The position numbers were made by a program, and so were the translations under genes. DNA of 64,000 nucleotides from Weissella cibaria (GTDB lineage Bacteria; Bacillota; Bacilli; Lactobacillales; Lactobacillaceae): positions 1 through 64,000 of the forward strand of contig NZ_SDGK01000054.1 in assembly GCF_004521965.1 (NCBI RefSeq). The letters run 5' to 3'. The notes below the pieces were generated by a model. That model did no database searches, was not told where the DNA came from, and saw only the letters and a list, made by a program, of their open reading frames with translations. Positions 34,489 to 44,760 of this stretch are shown one piece after another (position 1 is the stretch's first letter; each line of letters begins with the position of its first letter).

Positions 34489-37400
34489 TTAGACCATTCT
34501 ATATGTCAAACGACTGCGTCCATCCCCGAGTTTCGTAACAACCATCTGCTGCTGAATTTGGCGTTTCATTGATTCCACGTGCGAAATGACACCAATCAAG
34601 CGACCACTTTGCTCGACCATCGAGAGCGCTTCCAAGGCCTGATTCAATGTGTTACTGTCCAATGAACCAAATCCTTCATCAATAAATAGTGCATCAATTT
34701 TGGCACCACCAGCCCGTTGTTGCACAATCTCTGCCATCGACAGCGCAATCGACAACGCTGCAATAAATGATTCACCACCTGACAACGTACTTGTCGACCG
34801 GACCTTACCCCCATCCTGATCATAGATATCAATATCTAGCCCATTCTGGTTCGCTCGTCCTGCCTGTCGACTTGATAGCACAAATTGGTATCGACCACCT
34901 GATAAAGTACCAATATAGTGTTCGTTCGCATAACTTAAAACTTCATACAGGAAACTACGTAATACATAAGGTTCCAAACGAAGATGTAACAAATTATTAC
35001 CATCGACCACCTGAGTCAATTTAATCAAATCAGCCGACTTTGCTGTAATGGCATCAATGTCTGTTTGCAATTTCGAAATTGTAGTCTGTTGCTGTTGCAA
35101 AGCCTCCAATAGCCATTCTGCTTTATTTAAACTTTCGGTTGCTTCAGCTAAAGCAGTTTGCTTTTGCGTCAATTCAGCTTGTAACTGTGACAAATTGGGC
35201 CGTTCTTGGCCAGCAGTTAACGTCTGACTCTGCGCAATGGCTGTCGCGACCGTCTCACGTTGCGTGTCATAAGCAGCTATTTGCCGTTCTAATTGGATTA
35301 ATTCATCCGGTTGATTCTGAAGGCGTGCTAACAATACCTTAAACGCTCGTTCATCCGCAACCGGACCGTCAGTAATCGCAACACCGAGACGACCCTTTGC
35401 CCCATCTAATGCCGCTTGGTACGTCTCTTGCTCTTGACTTAGGACTCTCCGTCGCTGCGAAAGTTCTGCCTGCGTCTGTTCAGCAGAGCGAATTTTCTCG
35501 TCAGCGATCTGGACAGCTTGTTGATGGATCGCAATTTTTTCAGACAACGCCTGTTGTTCGACCTCATAATCACTGACTGTTGTAAGCTGACCGTCCGAAT
35601 TCAGATCGTCTTGCTCACTGTCATTTCCAGCCATCTGCGTCGTAATGCCCGATAATTGCGTTTGCGTCCGTGCTAGATTAGTCTTAACAAATGCAATATC
35701 CTCCGTCATAGTCGCTAATGTCTCTGTCAGGTGTTCTTGTTTAGTGACCTGATCTGATAGGTGCTGGCGTACTTGTGAAATGACAGTCTGTACGGTTGAC
35801 GTATCATACGTATCTGGCAACAAATTGTTTGGAAACACGGTTGCCCATGCTGTGAAAAATTGATTATACTCACGAGCAAATCCGTCTCGTTCTGACATAA
35901 GTTGCTTTGCCAACGCATCATATTGTTGTTTGGTTTGTGTGGCGTCCGTCGTCAAACTTGCTTCAGTCGCGATTGCTTGTTGCTCGGCAGTCTCAGCCTC
36001 ATCAACAGCCGCCATAGCCACCTTAATTTCAGCATACGAGGTGCTACCAACGTGCGGGTCAGCTCCCTCGCCAGTATAAATCTGACCACAAACCATGCAA
36101 GCCTCACCAATTTTCAATTCACTGTGAAGTTGTTTAATCATGAGTTCCCGGCGTAATGTCGCCTTCGCTTCACGCATCGAAATGACATCCTGCAGATTAG
36201 CTTTAGCCGTATCTAACTTACGTGTCACCTGCATCAAATTCTCAGCCTGTTGCGCGACCTTTTTTTCAGTCTGTTGCAATCGTTCATCAGTCCGTTGTAG
36301 CTCATCAGCTTGGGCAGTAAAAACCAACGATTGCTCACGCGATGCTGAAACAGACGCTACTTTCGCCAAAGACGTTTGTAGCTCAACTTCCTTGGCAGTT
36401 AATTCAGTCAATTCGGCCGTTAACTGGGCTTCGTTAGTTTGTAGCGTTTGCCGTTGCTGGGCCAACTGAGTTGCTTGCGCAATCAGCATTGCCAGACGCT
36501 GCGCATTAGGCAACAAAGTTCGTGTAATTCTTGTCAAACGTGCTTCAGCAGTTTTGATATCAGCTGCTTGTGTTAAAAGTTCCGCTTTAGTAGCCATCGC
36601 CACTGACAGGCTATTGGTTGTAGTGGCTTCGCGTATCGCCAACTGTGTTAATTCAGTCGCAACCCGCGCTAGTTGTTCTTCATATCGCGTCACATCATTC
36701 ACGATGCTTTGCTGTTGGGTTCCCCACTGCAATAGCGTTGCTTGCTGCCGTTGCTCATTAATTTGCTCGGCTTGTTCATCAAGCTGTTGCTGCTTAGCCG
36801 TATTTTCAGCCAACAACTCAAATTCACGATTTAATTGTTCGGCGACTTTCACCCGTTCCTGCGATTGCGCAACGGCCATAGTTGCCGTCGTCTTTTCGGT
36901 GTCTCGGGTCGTCACTATGTCTGTTGACCGCGCAATATAAACAGTTAAAGCGTTAATTTTCTCAACGGCCGTCGGTACGCTTTCTGCAATTGCTGGATCA
37001 TCCCACGAAATTTGTGACAACGCCACATCTCGTTGGGTCTCAAGATTCGTAATTTGTTTTAACGTGTCTTTTTGTTGTTCCTTCAACGACTCTGTGAATT
37101 GATTAAAAACTTCCGTACCAAATAGACTCCGCAAAATGGTCATCTTATCATCGCTCTGGGCGGCCAAAAATTCACGGAATTGATTCTGTGGCAACAAAAT
37201 GATTTTACGGAATTGGTCTGCATTCAGATGCAATAATTCTTGAATCGCATCCCGCACAACCGGAATTTTCTCACCCATCGCTGCAATAGGCACTTGCAAA
37301 GTTTCATCAACTTCAGTCAATGACACTTCGGCTTTGCGTTCAGTGGTATCATCGTCTGATTTCGCACCACGCTTTTTCTTTAATTGTTGCGTCGGTTTGC

Positions 37401-37674
37401 GACTAATTCGATAGTACCGCCCGTTGTGCTCAAACCAAAAAGTCACAACCGTTTCTGCTGTTGTGGGCGCAAATTCACTGCGCATTTCCTCTGGCTTACG
37501 TTCACTGGTCCCTTCCCCAAACAAGGCGTAGGTCATTCCATCAAACATTGTTGTTTTACCGGCACCGGTATCGCCAGTGATCAAAAACAATTTCGATTCT
37601 GTAAAACGCTCAAAATCGACCGTCGTTTGTTCATAGGGCCCAAAATATTGTAACGCTAATTTAATTGGACGCAT
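34489..37674 (-). CDS. sbcC: Exonuclease subunit SbcC
   Basis: ATPase subunit of the SbcCD (Rad50-Mre11) nuclease that cuts hairpins and processes DNA ends during replication. The 1061 residues hold Walker A LITGDTGAGKTTMFDG at the N-terminus, long coiled coils on both sides of a zinc hook CMVC (about residue 515), and the ABC signature TLSGGESF with Walker B ALFIDEGFGSLD at the C-terminus. It follows sbcD directly (ATG two bases after the stop). Length is normal. Confidence 0.96.
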   Translation of the reverse strand: MRPIKLALQYFGPYEQTTVDFERFTESKLFLITGDTGAGKTTMFDGMTYALFGEGTSERKPEEMRSEFAPTTAETVVTFWFEHNGRYYRISRKPTQQLKKKRGAKSDDDTTERKAEVSLTEVDETLQVPIAAMGEKIPVVRDAIQELLHLNADQFRKIILLPQNQFREFLAAQSDDKMTILRSLFGTEVFNQFTESLKEQQKDTLKQITNLETQRDVALSQISWDDPAIAESVPTAVEKINALTVYIARSTDIVTTRDTEKTTATMAVAQSQERVKVAEQLNREFELLAENTAKQQQLDEQAEQINEQRQQATLLQWGTQQQSIVNDVTRYEEQLARVATELTQLAIREATTTNSLSVAMATKAELLTQAADIKTAEARLTRITRTLLPNAQRLAMLIAQATQLAQQRQTLQTNEAQLTAELTELTAKEVELQTSLAKVASVSASREQSLVFTAQADELQRTDERLQQTEKKVAQQAENLMQVTRKLDTAKANLQDVISMREAKATLRRELMIKQLHSELKIGEACMVCGQIYTGEGADPHVGSTSYAEIKVAMAAVDEAETAEQQAIATEASLTTDATQTKQQYDALAKQLMSERDGFAREYNQFFTAWATVFPNNLLPDTYDTSTVQTVISQVRQHLSDQVTKQEHLTETLATMTEDIAFVKTNLARTQTQLSGITTQMAGNDSEQDDLNSDGQLTTVSDYEVEQQALSEKIAIHQQAVQIADEKIRSAEQTQAELSQRRRVLSQEQETYQAALDGAKGRLGVAITDGPVADERAFKVLLARLQNQPDELIQLERQIAAYDTQRETVATAIAQSQTLTAGQERPNLSQLQAELTQKQTALAEATESLNKAEWLLEALQQQQTTISKLQTDIDAITAKSADLIKLTQVVDGNNLLHLRLEPYVLRSFLYEVLSYANEHYIGTLSGGRYQFVLSSRQAGRANQNGLDIDIYDQDGGKVRSTSTLSGGESFIAALSIALSMAEIVQQRAGGAKIDALFIDEGFGSLDSNTLNQALEALSMVEQSGRLIGVISHVESMKRQIQQQMVVTKLGDGRSRLTYRMV

Positions 37675-37676
37675 CT

Positions 37677-38846
37677 TTATCCCTCTTCCTGCTGGCGTAA
37701 CTGTACTAGTGTATCTGCGATAACACGTTCTTGCGCTGCGGTTAGTGATTCTTGTGTGACTTCTTGGTAGAAGGTCGCAATCAAATCATCATCGGACACA
37801 TCCTCGGCAACGACTTTTGGAATAACCTGATTAACCATCGTGAGTGCAGGTAAGTCATACTGTACTTCAACGACATCCCCATAAATGTCAACCAAGGTTG
37901 CACGTGCATTCGTTGTGTGTGCAACGCCCTGAATACGAATACTAAAAAAATTGGCGTGGTTTCTAGCATACTGTTGATAAAATTCAGGATTTATCAAGGT
38001 CTCAAACGGTGCTGATAGGACAATCAAATCTTTGGTCGGTGTAATTGGGTACCAAGTTGTGTGAACCGCGTCAGATGTAATATCGACAATAAAGACACCC
38101 TTCTCAGTTTGCGCTTCCTTGGTATTGAATTTGACAGGTGAGCCAGCATATTGAATTGTTGTGGTTGGACTAGCTTCGCGTAAATGCAAGTGTCCCAATG
38201 CCACATAGTCAAATGCCGAAAATTGGTCGGCAGTAATCCCCTTTAATCCACCGACGCGTGAATTCGTTTCACTGGTAAATTCATAATCCGCATTGCCTGC
38301 GCCTGTCACATAATAATGGGTTACCAAAATATGTTGCTTTTGTGGATCAAACGTCGCCACCATATCTTGCACAATCCGGCTCATAACCTGTTCAATACTT
38401 TGGTACGCCGCCAATTCGTCTTCTGGGATTTGATAATAAACACGTGCGGTTGTCGGTTCAATAAATGGTAGTAAATAAATTTGCGTTTCTGGTGTTTCCA
38501 CTGGTTTAAATGCACCCGCTAGCGTTGTATTTAGGAATAACTCGGTTTGCTCACGCCACTCATGGCCCGCTCCCAAACGTGTCGCACCATCGTGGTTCCC
38601 AGAGACTGCGTAAATCGGTAAATGATGGGTCAGATTCATTTCTTTCAGCATCCGCTCCAAGGCCGTCACTGCCTGTGTCGATGCAATCGCGCGATCATAA
38701 AGGTCGCCAGCAATAATGACCCCGTCGACTTTTTCGGCAATCGCAATGTCTAATATCTTTTTAAAAGCAGCTTCCTGCTCTGATAACAAACTGAAGCCAC
38801 CTAATTCTTTACCGATGTGCCAATCAGCTGTATGTAATAATTTCAT
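37677..38846 (-). CDS. sbcD: Exonuclease subunit SbcD
   Basis: Mn-dependent nuclease subunit of SbcCD (Mre11-like). From MKLLHTADWHIGKELGGFSL the phosphoesterase motifs follow: DWHIG, GDLYDR, SGNHDGATRLGAG, and the late HYYVTGAG and LGHLHLRE histidines. The 389 residues are of normal length. The start is set at MKLLHTADWH, the universal N-terminus of the family; 39 further in-frame codons upstream run into the terminator of hicDH and are not credible. Forms an operon with sbcC. Confidence 0.95.
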   Translation of the reverse strand: MKLLHTADWHIGKELGGFSLLSEQEAAFKKILDIAIAEKVDGVIIAGDLYDRAIASTQAVTALERMLKEMNLTHHLPIYAVSGNHDGATRLGAGHEWREQTELFLNTTLAGAFKPVETPETQIYLLPFIEPTTARVYYQIPEDELAAYQSIEQVMSRIVQDMVATFDPQKQHILVTHYYVTGAGNADYEFTSETNSRVGGLKGITADQFSAFDYVALGHLHLREASPTTTIQYAGSPVKFNTKEAQTEKGVFIVDITSDAVHTTWYPITPTKDLIVLSAPFETLINPEFYQQYARNHANFFSIRIQGVAHTTNARATLVDIYGDVVEVQYDLPALTMVNQVIPKVVAEDVSDDDLIATFYQEVTQESLTAAQERVIADTLVQLRQQEEG

Positions 38847-38865
38847 GTGTCTCTCATTTCTCAAA

Positions 38866-38911
38866 TGAAAAAGGCGACCAAACACGCACCGCTTGTTTGG
38901 GTCACCTTTCA
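38866..38911 (-). terminator. Terminator after hicDH
   Basis: AAAGGTGACCCAAACA and TGTTTGGTCGCCTTT on the minus strand form a long imperfect stem before TTTTTC. Confidence 0.82.
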
Positions 38912-38916
38912 GTGTC

Positions 38917-39849
38917 TTACAATGTGTCGACAATCTCGTCAAACTTTTCTTGGATACAGTCACGTGATGCTAATAGCTTTTCTTGCTCATCAGTTGTTAA
39001 GTCTAGATTAGCTTCTGCTAACACGCCGTCACGGCCAATCACCGCCGGGTATGACAAATAAATGCCCATATCATCACGTCGGTTCGAAACCACTAATTCT
39101 GCGTGCGCATCAGCCATCACAGCTTTTGCAATCCGAACCGCAGTCGTTGCGACACCGTAACTCGTATAACCTTTGCCGTTTAACACGGTAAAGCCTCCCT
39201 TACGCGCTTCGGCTTCGATACCGGCCAAATCAATATCACCAGCATCGGCCAGCTTAGCAATTGGCTGACCAAGCACTTGCACCGTTGACCACGCGACAAA
39301 TTGCGAATTACCGTGTTCACCTAAGTTATAACCGGATACTGAACGAGGGTCCAAGTCCAACGCCTCGCCCACAGCACGTTGCATACGCGCCGTGTCTAGC
39401 AAGGTTCCCGTACCAATCACCTTGTGTGTTGAAAAGCCAGTAACTTGCTGGAATAATGCGGTAATAACGTCGACCGGGTTTGAAATCACAATCAGAACCC
39501 CGTTAAAGCCCGATTCTTTTAAATTGGTCCCCACCGATTGCACCATACTACTCGTAAACTTTAGTTCCGCAAATCGATCACCGCTTGGATTGTCCTGTTG
39601 CAACTTAATGTTCCCTAACGTCGAAATCACAACATCCGCGTCTTCCAACACTGACCAATCATTAATTGTGATATTACCATGCATTTCTAAATTAGCCATC
39701 GCATCTTGGAAGTCCAGTTGATCCGCCATTACCTTACGCTCGTTTGCGTCGATAAATACGTAATCATCTGCAACCCCTTGTGCAATTAACGCGTGTGCCA
39801 CTGCACTACCGACGTTCCCCAACCCGATAATTCCGACTTTACGTGCCAT
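38917..39849 (-). CDS. L-2-hydroxyisocaproate dehydrogenase
   Basis: NADH-dependent reduction of 2-keto acids such as 2-ketoisocaproate to L-2-hydroxy acids, linking amino acid catabolism to redox balance. The 310 residues, starting [20 protein letters not shown], match the length and most of the sequence I remember for the crystallised L-HicDH of Weissella confusa. The L-LDH/MDH fold shows GLGNVG for NAD binding, STLGN, ISNPVDV, and the catalytic pair DTARMQR with GEHGNSQ (His). The start follows GGAGG; a longer in-frame extension is unlikely. It reads just ahead of sbcD, separated by a terminator. Confidence 0.93.
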   Translation of the reverse strand: MARKVGIIGLGNVGSAVAHALIAQGVADDYVFIDANERKVMADQLDFQDAMANLEMHGNITINDWSVLEDADVVISTLGNIKLQQDNPSGDRFAELKFTSSMVQSVGTNLKESGFNGVLIVISNPVDVITALFQQVTGFSTHKVIGTGTLLDTARMQRAVGEALDLDPRSVSGYNLGEHGNSQFVAWSTVQVLGQPIAKLADAGDIDLAGIEAEARKGGFTVLNGKGYTSYGVATTAVRIAKAVMADAHAELVVSNRRDDMGIYLSYPAVIGRDGVLAEANLDLTTDEQEKLLASRDCIQEKFDEIVDTL

Positions 39850-39885
39850 ATCATCCTCCAAAGTTTTAATAATTTCATTATACCG

Positions 39886-39922
39886 AAAACGGCCATCGTT
39901 CTCCACCGAACAACAGCCGTTA
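39886..39922 (-). terminator. Terminator after the MFS gene
   Basis: AACGGC and GCCGTT outer arms plus GTTC/GAAC inner pairing, then TTTTCGG on the minus strand. Confidence 0.65.
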
Positions 39923-39925
39923 CCT

Positions 39926-41134
39926 TTATGCTTTAAATAAATGTTTCGTTGCCGCCATCAACAATGCGGCTGCAATCATCAAAACCACCAAAATTAGATA
40001 AACAATATTCTGAATTTCGCCAGCTGGATTTGCCGTAAAGGCCATCCCGTAAAGCATTGGCCCAAACGCAGACATGAAGTAGCCACCGGCCTGAGCCATT
40101 CCGGATAGTCGCGCAGTTTCAACTGGTGAATCCGTCTTTGCAGCAAACATAGTCATCGTGTAAAGGAAGAAGAACGATGTCGCAAAACCAATCAAGACGG
40201 TTAATGTCCACCAATATACCAGCGATGACGTATCCTGATTAAACAACATGACTGCCCCAGCCAGCGACAGCGCACCCGCAATAGCAATTGCCATCATCGT
40301 CCCACGACGACGCATGTGAACAAGAATGTTTGGTACGATTATCGAAATTGGCATACCGATAAATGAGTAAAACGACATAATAACTGAAATTGCCCCTGCT
40401 GACACGTGATGGTGAGCCATCATCGTTGGTAACCAAGCAACTCCCGTGTAATTAATCGTGGCCTGAATCCCAAAAACAATCAAGAAAGGCCAAGCCCGTA
40501 CATTGGCCCAAATACGCTTCTTAGGCGCTACGTTTTGTTTTTCAGTCGCGGTTGCTTTCACTTTTTCTGGCACCAACCGTGCCGTATAGAACCAGAAGCC
40601 CAAGACAATTGCTGGCAATAGCACCAGCAACCACATCACGGCATGCCAACCGAACATCGCAACAACCGGTGCAGTTAACAAACTAAACGCGGCTGAACCT
40701 ACCATAATCGTGAGTGAGTAGAGCGATGTATAGACCCCAACTTTATGTGAAAAATAAGCAGCCACAAATGAAGGCATAAAGACATTCAAATGGGCAATAC
40801 CAATTCCCACAAACACCGTGCCCAACAACATCGTTGGCATCGTCACAACTAGTCGCAGTGCCGTCCCCAGAAAAATACTTGCAATTGACAAGAATAATGC
40901 TTTTTTAAGGCCAAACACAGCCATTGTTTTGGATGCAAAGTTTGAGATTAATAAAAATATCACCAATGGAATCGTTGTTAATATACCTAACTGACCGCTA
41001 GGAACACCTAATTCCTGCGATATTTGTGACAACATCAATGGCAATGTTGTAATTGGCGACCGCATAATTAATCCGATCAGCATGACACTTGCCGCTAATG
41101 CAATGCCCGTTGGTAAAACTTGTTTCTTACTCAT
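39926..41134 (-). CDS. MFS transporter, CynX/NimT type
   Basis: A 402-residue major facilitator with twelve predicted helices. The N-terminus with [20 protein letters not shown] and the later [20 protein letters not shown] are typical of the cyanate permease (CynX) branch. Substrate unknown; no cyanase or nitrile gene lies nearby. Normal length, single gene with its own terminator. Confidence 0.85.
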   Translation of the reverse strand: MSKKQVLPTGIALAASVMLIGLIMRSPITTLPLMLSQISQELGVPSGQLGILTTIPLVIFLLISNFASKTMAVFGLKKALFLSIASIFLGTALRLVVTMPTMLLGTVFVGIGIAHLNVFMPSFVAAYFSHKVGVYTSLYSLTIMVGSAAFSLLTAPVVAMFGWHAVMWLLVLLPAIVLGFWFYTARLVPEKVKATATEKQNVAPKKRIWANVRAWPFLIVFGIQATINYTGVAWLPTMMAHHHVSAGAISVIMSFYSFIGMPISIIVPNILVHMRRRGTMMAIAIAGALSLAGAVMLFNQDTSSLVYWWTLTVLIGFATSFFFLYTMTMFAAKTDSPVETARLSGMAQAGGYFMSAFGPMLYGMAFTANPAGEIQNIVYLILVVLMIAAALLMAATKHLFKA

Positions 41135-41190
41135 GTACCCGCTCCTAAACCTTTTAAATCAAGGTATCTAGCATACCATTGTTTCAGATA

Positions 41191-41231
41191 TGAAAAAAGC
41201 CACCAGACGTCTCAATCCGGTGACTTTTTTG
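41191..41231 (-). terminator. Terminator after the ECF S-component
   Basis: AAAAAAGTCACCGG and CCAGGTGGCTTTTTT-like arms (imperfect), with T runs on both sides. Confidence 0.7.
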
Positions 41232-41244
41232 TTACTTTGCAAAG

Positions 41245-41763
41245 TTAGTGACTTTTAGGCATCAAAATCTTGCGCAACGGTACGCTCAGCAACAAAGCCA
41301 AGATAAATCCGGCCAATACTTGCATGATGTTAGCTGGCACATCGGCTAGTCCCGCCAAAAAGGCTGGGCCAAGCTGCATTTTTGCACCACCGTTCAACCA
41401 GATTAAGAATGAACCGGCTAACCAGTACCCAACGACCATCACCAAACCGCCTAAGAAATTGCCGAAGACGCGCTTCCCAATCGAAGGATTTAACCCATAC
41501 TTACCAATCACCCAACCTTCACCACCGTGAATAAGTAATGAAAAGATCATCCACTGGGGATAGCCAGCAAGCAAATCAAGCAATAAACCCGTTAACCCAC
41601 CGACCATTGCGCCGGTTCTTGACCCATAATGCCAAGCTGCGATAAAAATACCAGTTTCCACCAATGACACAAAGCCTGTTGGCGTCGGTATCTTGGCGAC
41701 ATAACTTAAGACAATATTGATAGCGACAATCACGGCCGCGATGGTTAATTGTTTCGTTTTCAT
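41245..41763 (-). CDS. ECF transporter S-component (HMP or pyridoxine type)
   Basis: A substrate-capture membrane subunit of 172 residues with about five to six helices, starting MKTKQLTIAAVIVAINIVLS. The motif GFVSLVETGIFIAAW and the conserved loop GLLLDLLAGYPQWM resemble S-components for hydroxymethylpyrimidine (HmpT) or pyridoxine (PdxU). Its ATG begins one base after the stop of the kinase gene, so the two are cotranscribed and the transporter probably imports the kinase's substrate. GAGG lies 9 bases upstream, inside thiD. No EcfA/T genes are nearby. Confidence 0.82.
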   Translation of the reverse strand: MKTKQLTIAAVIVAINIVLSYVAKIPTPTGFVSLVETGIFIAAWHYGSRTGAMVGGLTGLLLDLLAGYPQWMIFSLLIHGGEGWVIGKYGLNPSIGKRVFGNFLGGLVMVVGYWLAGSFLIWLNGGAKMQLGPAFLAGLADVPANIMQVLAGFILALLLSVPLRKILMPKSH

Positions 41764-41764
41764 T

Positions 41765-42577
41765 TTATTGTTCCTCACTCAAACGTCTCGCGGCCTGCCA
41801 AACATTACCAACCGGCAACGCGTCGTTTAACGGTACCCCATGTTTGATACCTTCATACACAAATGCTTTTGCATCTGAAACTGCATGCGCCGTTGTTGCC
41901 CCAGCAGCTAACTGACTAGCTATCGCAGAAGAAAACGTGCAACCAGCCCCATTATTGTAGGCATTGGCCACCTTTTCTGTCTTAAAGGTCTTCAGCCCAT
42001 CAGCCGCCACTAAAACATCAACTGCTTCTTGGCCGGCTAAACGCTTACCACCTTTCACCACGACCGATTTGGCGCCCATTTGCTGCATGATACGAGCTGT
42101 CTCAGTCATATCTGCGGCTGTTTTAATCGGTCGACCGCTTAACAACTCTGCTTCAACTAAGTTCGGTGTGGTAATGGTCGCCAACGGCAATAATTCTGTT
42201 TGAATGGCTTTCACCAGTTCATTGACATTCGTCGTGTTTGTCTCTTTAAAAGCCATCACCGGATCAATTATAACTGGTAGGTGACTGGCATACTCTTTTA
42301 AATACTTCGCAACCAGTTTAACGTGCGCAACGGTCGGTAGCAAGCCAACCTTCACACCAGCAATATCATCAATCGCAAAAATGGCGTCAAGCTGGGCTGC
42401 TAAAATGGCAATCGGCACGGGATGAATGGTGAAATCATCTGGCGTGACAGTCGCAATGCTGGTGATAGCACTAAGCCCAAAGTAACCATATTCATTAAAC
42501 GTTGCTAAATCGGCTTGAATGCCCCCACCAGCCAAAACATCCGAACCTGCAATCGTCAACATTTTTGTTGGTTTCAA
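41765..42577 (-). CDS. thiD: Hydroxymethylpyrimidine/pyridoxine kinase
   Basis: Ribokinase-fold kinase phosphorylating hydroxymethylpyrimidine (phosphate) or pyridoxine. N-terminal MLTIAGSDVLAGGGIQADLA is the substrate-binding region, and the anion hole is NNGAGCTFSSAIA. In most family members this reads HGTGCTxS; here GAGCTFS, with Asn-Asn before it, is a mild variant. The start is probably a TTG (MKPTKMLTIAG) 9 bases after GGAGG, though the ATG five codons later is possible. No TPP riboswitch is visible upstream. Operon with the S-component. ThiD versus PdxK cannot be settled by reading. Confidence 0.85.
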   Translation of the reverse strand: MKPTKMLTIAGSDVLAGGGIQADLATFNEYGYFGLSAITSIATVTPDDFTIHPVPIAILAAQLDAIFAIDDIAGVKVGLLPTVAHVKLVAKYLKEYASHLPVIIDPVMAFKETNTTNVNELVKAIQTELLPLATITTPNLVEAELLSGRPIKTAADMTETARIMQQMGAKSVVVKGGKRLAGQEAVDVLVAADGLKTFKTEKVANAYNNGAGCTFSSAIASQLAAGATTAHAVSDAKAFVYEGIKHGVPLNDALPVGNVWQAARRLSEEQ

Positions 42578-42649
42578 TCTGCCATACCTCCACATTGATA
42601 TCAATAAAATTAAGTTTAGCACATAATTTTATGAGAATGTATGAAAAAA

Positions 42650-42682
42650 TAAAAAGAGTGAATATCATCATTCACTCTTTCC
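42650..42682 (-). terminator. Terminator after hup
   Basis: AAAGAGTGAAT (42653-42663) and ATTCACTCTTT (42670-42680) form an 11-bp perfect stem with T runs on both strands. Confidence 0.85.
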
Positions 42683-42742
42683 ATATTATCAACCTTTTAG
42701 GCCCCACGAATCACCGTGAATACCAGTATTACAGGTTTTAAA

Positions 42743-43018
42743 TTACTTGATGGCGTCCTTCAAGGCCTTACCAGGCTTAAAGGCAGGAATCTTTGATGCA
42801 GCGATCTCAATTTCCTCACCCGTTTGTGGGTTGCGACCCTTACGAGCTGCACGTGTACGAACTTCGAAGTTACCAAAACCAATCAATTGTACCTTGTCAC
42901 CCTTTGCCAAAGTATCTTGGATTGATGCAAAGACAGCATCAACTGCTGCCGTTGCGTCCTTCTTAGTCAAACCAGTTGTCGTTGCAACGTCGTTTACCAA
43001 TTCTTGCTTGTTAGCCAT
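42743..43018 (-). CDS. hup: DNA-binding protein HU
   Basis: Histone-like nucleoid protein of 91 residues, normal for HU. The dimer core is followed by the beta-arm signature [20 protein letters not shown], and it ends [21 protein letters not shown] precedes the ATG, and a promoter (43127-43099) lies upstream. A short palindrome ATTGGGATTCCCAAT sits in the leader near 43046. HU follows der in the same order as in Bacillus. Confidence 0.97.
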   Translation of the reverse strand: MANKQELVNDVATTTGLTKKDATAAVDAVFASIQDTLAKGDKVQLIGFGNFEVRTRAARKGRNPQTGEEIEIAASKIPAFKPGKALKDAIK

Positions 43019-43098
43019 GTTAATATCCTCCTGCTTAGTAGCTGATTGGGATTCCCAATGTACGAAATGAAACTCGTTGTTCCCTTATTTCGATATTT

Positions 43099-43127
43099 AG
43101 AATAGCATAGTTACCCGACCTTAACAA
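43099..43127 (-). promoter_or_regulatory. hup promoter
   Basis: -35 TTGTTA (43127-43122), a 17-base spacer and -10 TATTCT (43104-43099) on the minus strand, giving a leader of about 75 bases. Confidence 0.65.
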
Positions 43128-43217
43128 GCGATTGTTTGCTTAAAACGTTGATACAGCGCGCTTTTCAGCCTTTTTCAACAAAAATTCATGTTTTGTCATC
43201 ATTTTGCGTACAAAAAA

Positions 43218-43254
43218 CGAAAAAGCACCAAATCCGAACGGACCGGTGCTTTTT
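43218..43254 (-). terminator. Terminator after der
   Basis: AAAAAGCACC (43220-43229) and GGTGCTTTTT (43244-43253) arms with an internal GTCC/CCGAAC loop. Confidence 0.85.
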
Positions 43255-43264
43255 GCTCACTTGC

Positions 43265-44575
43265 TTACGTACGAGCACGCTTAATCAAGTGAATTGGTGT
43301 TCCTGTAAAGTCGAATGACTTACGAATTTGATTCTCAAGGAATCGCGCGTAAGAGAAGTGCATCAATTCTGGATCGTTAACAAACACCACAAAAGTTGGT
43401 GGTTGAATGGCAACCTGTGTCGCATAGTAAACACGCAAACGCTTACCATTGACCGTTGGGGTTGGGTTCAAAGCTAACGCATCCATAATCACTTCATTCA
43501 GCGTTGCAGATTGCACACGCTTTTGGTGGTTTTCGTTAACCTGCTTAATCAACTCAGGTAACTTGTTCAAACGTTGCTTCGTCTTGGCTGAAACGAAAAT
43601 AATTGGTGCGTATGACAAGTATTGGAACTCATCACGAATCTGATTTTCAAAGTCAGACATCGTGTGATTGTCCTTTTCGAGCGTATCCCACTTATTAACC
43701 ACGATGATAATGGCACGACCAGCTTCGTGCGCATAGCCTGCAACGTGCTTGTCTTGCTCACGAATACCTTCTTCAGCGTTCAAAACCATCAAAACAACGT
43801 TGGAATCATCAATTGCACGCATTGCGCGCATCACTGAATACTTTTCAGTTGATTCATAGACCTTACCACGCTTACGAATACCAGCAGTGTCAACCATGAC
43901 AAACTCATCACCGTCAGCAGATGTAAAGCGCGTGTCAATGGCATCACGGGTCGTTCCTGAGATATCAGAAACAATGACACGTTCTTCGCCCAGGATGGCA
44001 TTAACAAGTGATGACTTACCAACATTGGGACGTCCAATGAATGAGAAGCGGATTGAATCATCATCAGCTTCGGTGTCCGTTTCTGGGAAGTGTGAGACAA
44101 CTTGATCTAACAAGTCTCCCAACCCAGTTCCGTGAGAACCTGAGATTGGGAATGGATCACCAAATCCCAACGCATAGAACTCATAGATTTCTGAACGCAT
44201 TTCAATGTTATCGACCTTATTAACGGCCAATACGACTGGCTTTTTTGAACGGTACAAAATTTTTGCAACGCGTTCATCAGCTTCTGTTAAACCTTCTTGC
44301 GCAGAAACCATGAAAACAATCACATCAGCTTCATCAATCGCAATCTCAGCTTGTTGAACAATCTGCGTCATAAATGGCTCATCAGCCATGTCAATTCCAC
44401 CGGTATCAATCAGACGAAATTCGCGGGTCAACCATTCTGCGCGCGTATAAATACGATCACGCGTAACGCCTGGCGTGTCCTCAACAATTGAGATACGATC
44501 ACCAGCAATACGGTTAAAAATAGTTGACTTACCGACGTTTGGGCGGCCGACAACGGCCACAACAGGAAATCCCAT
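43265..44575 (-). CDS. der: GTPase Der (EngA)
   Basis: Ribosome-assembly GTPase of 436 residues with two tandem G domains and a C-terminal KH-like domain. The first P-loop is [12 protein letters not shown] with DTGG and NKVD; the second is [12 protein letters not shown] with DTAG and NKWD. The C-terminal end ([16 protein letters not shown]) is canonical. It lies between rpsA and hup as in B. subtilis. It acts in 50S maturation. Confidence 0.97.
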   Translation of the reverse strand: MGFPVVAVVGRPNVGKSTIFNRIAGDRISIVEDTPGVTRDRIYTRAEWLTREFRLIDTGGIDMADEPFMTQIVQQAEIAIDEADVIVFMVSAQEGLTEADERVAKILYRSKKPVVLAVNKVDNIEMRSEIYEFYALGFGDPFPISGSHGTGLGDLLDQVVSHFPETDTEADDDSIRFSFIGRPNVGKSSLVNAILGEERVIVSDISGTTRDAIDTRFTSADGDEFVMVDTAGIRKRGKVYESTEKYSVMRAMRAIDDSNVVLMVLNAEEGIREQDKHVAGYAHEAGRAIIIVVNKWDTLEKDNHTMSDFENQIRDEFQYLSYAPIIFVSAKTKQRLNKLPELIKQVNENHQKRVQSATLNEVIMDALALNPTPTVNGKRLRVYYATQVAIQPPTFVVFVNDPELMHFSYARFLENQIRKSFDFTGTPIHLIKRART

Positions 44576-44697
44576 GTTACCCTCTTTTCTGTCAGCGCAC
44601 CGAAGCGGCCGACGTGTTCATTACTATTTTCGATTATACTGTTTAATACAGCATGTGTCTGTTATCGTGTGACCAGCACAAAAAATAGCCCATTTAC

Positions 44698-44743
44698 GAA
44701 ATTAAGCGTGCGTTAGGACAACCCAACACACGCTTAATTTTTT
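44698..44743 (-). terminator. Terminator after rpsA
   Basis: AAATTAAGCGTG and CACGCTTAATTT form a 12-bp stem with further pairing GTT/AAC, T runs on both strands. Confidence 0.85.
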
Positions 44744-44760
44744 AAGCTATTAAAAGCTGA

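Noticed and set aside
36140-36940. Long open frames opposite sbcC
   Set aside because: They are Cys/Ser-rich antisense shadows of a Gln/Thr/Ala-rich coiled coil, with no ribosome binding sites.
38847-38963. Longer SbcD start (39 extra codons)
   Set aside because: It would run through the hicDH terminator and stop region; MKLLHTADWH is the universal SbcD start.
42578-42742. TPP riboswitch upstream of thiD
   Set aside because: The conserved TPP aptamer blocks are absent; only the terminator of hup and AT-rich sequence are present.
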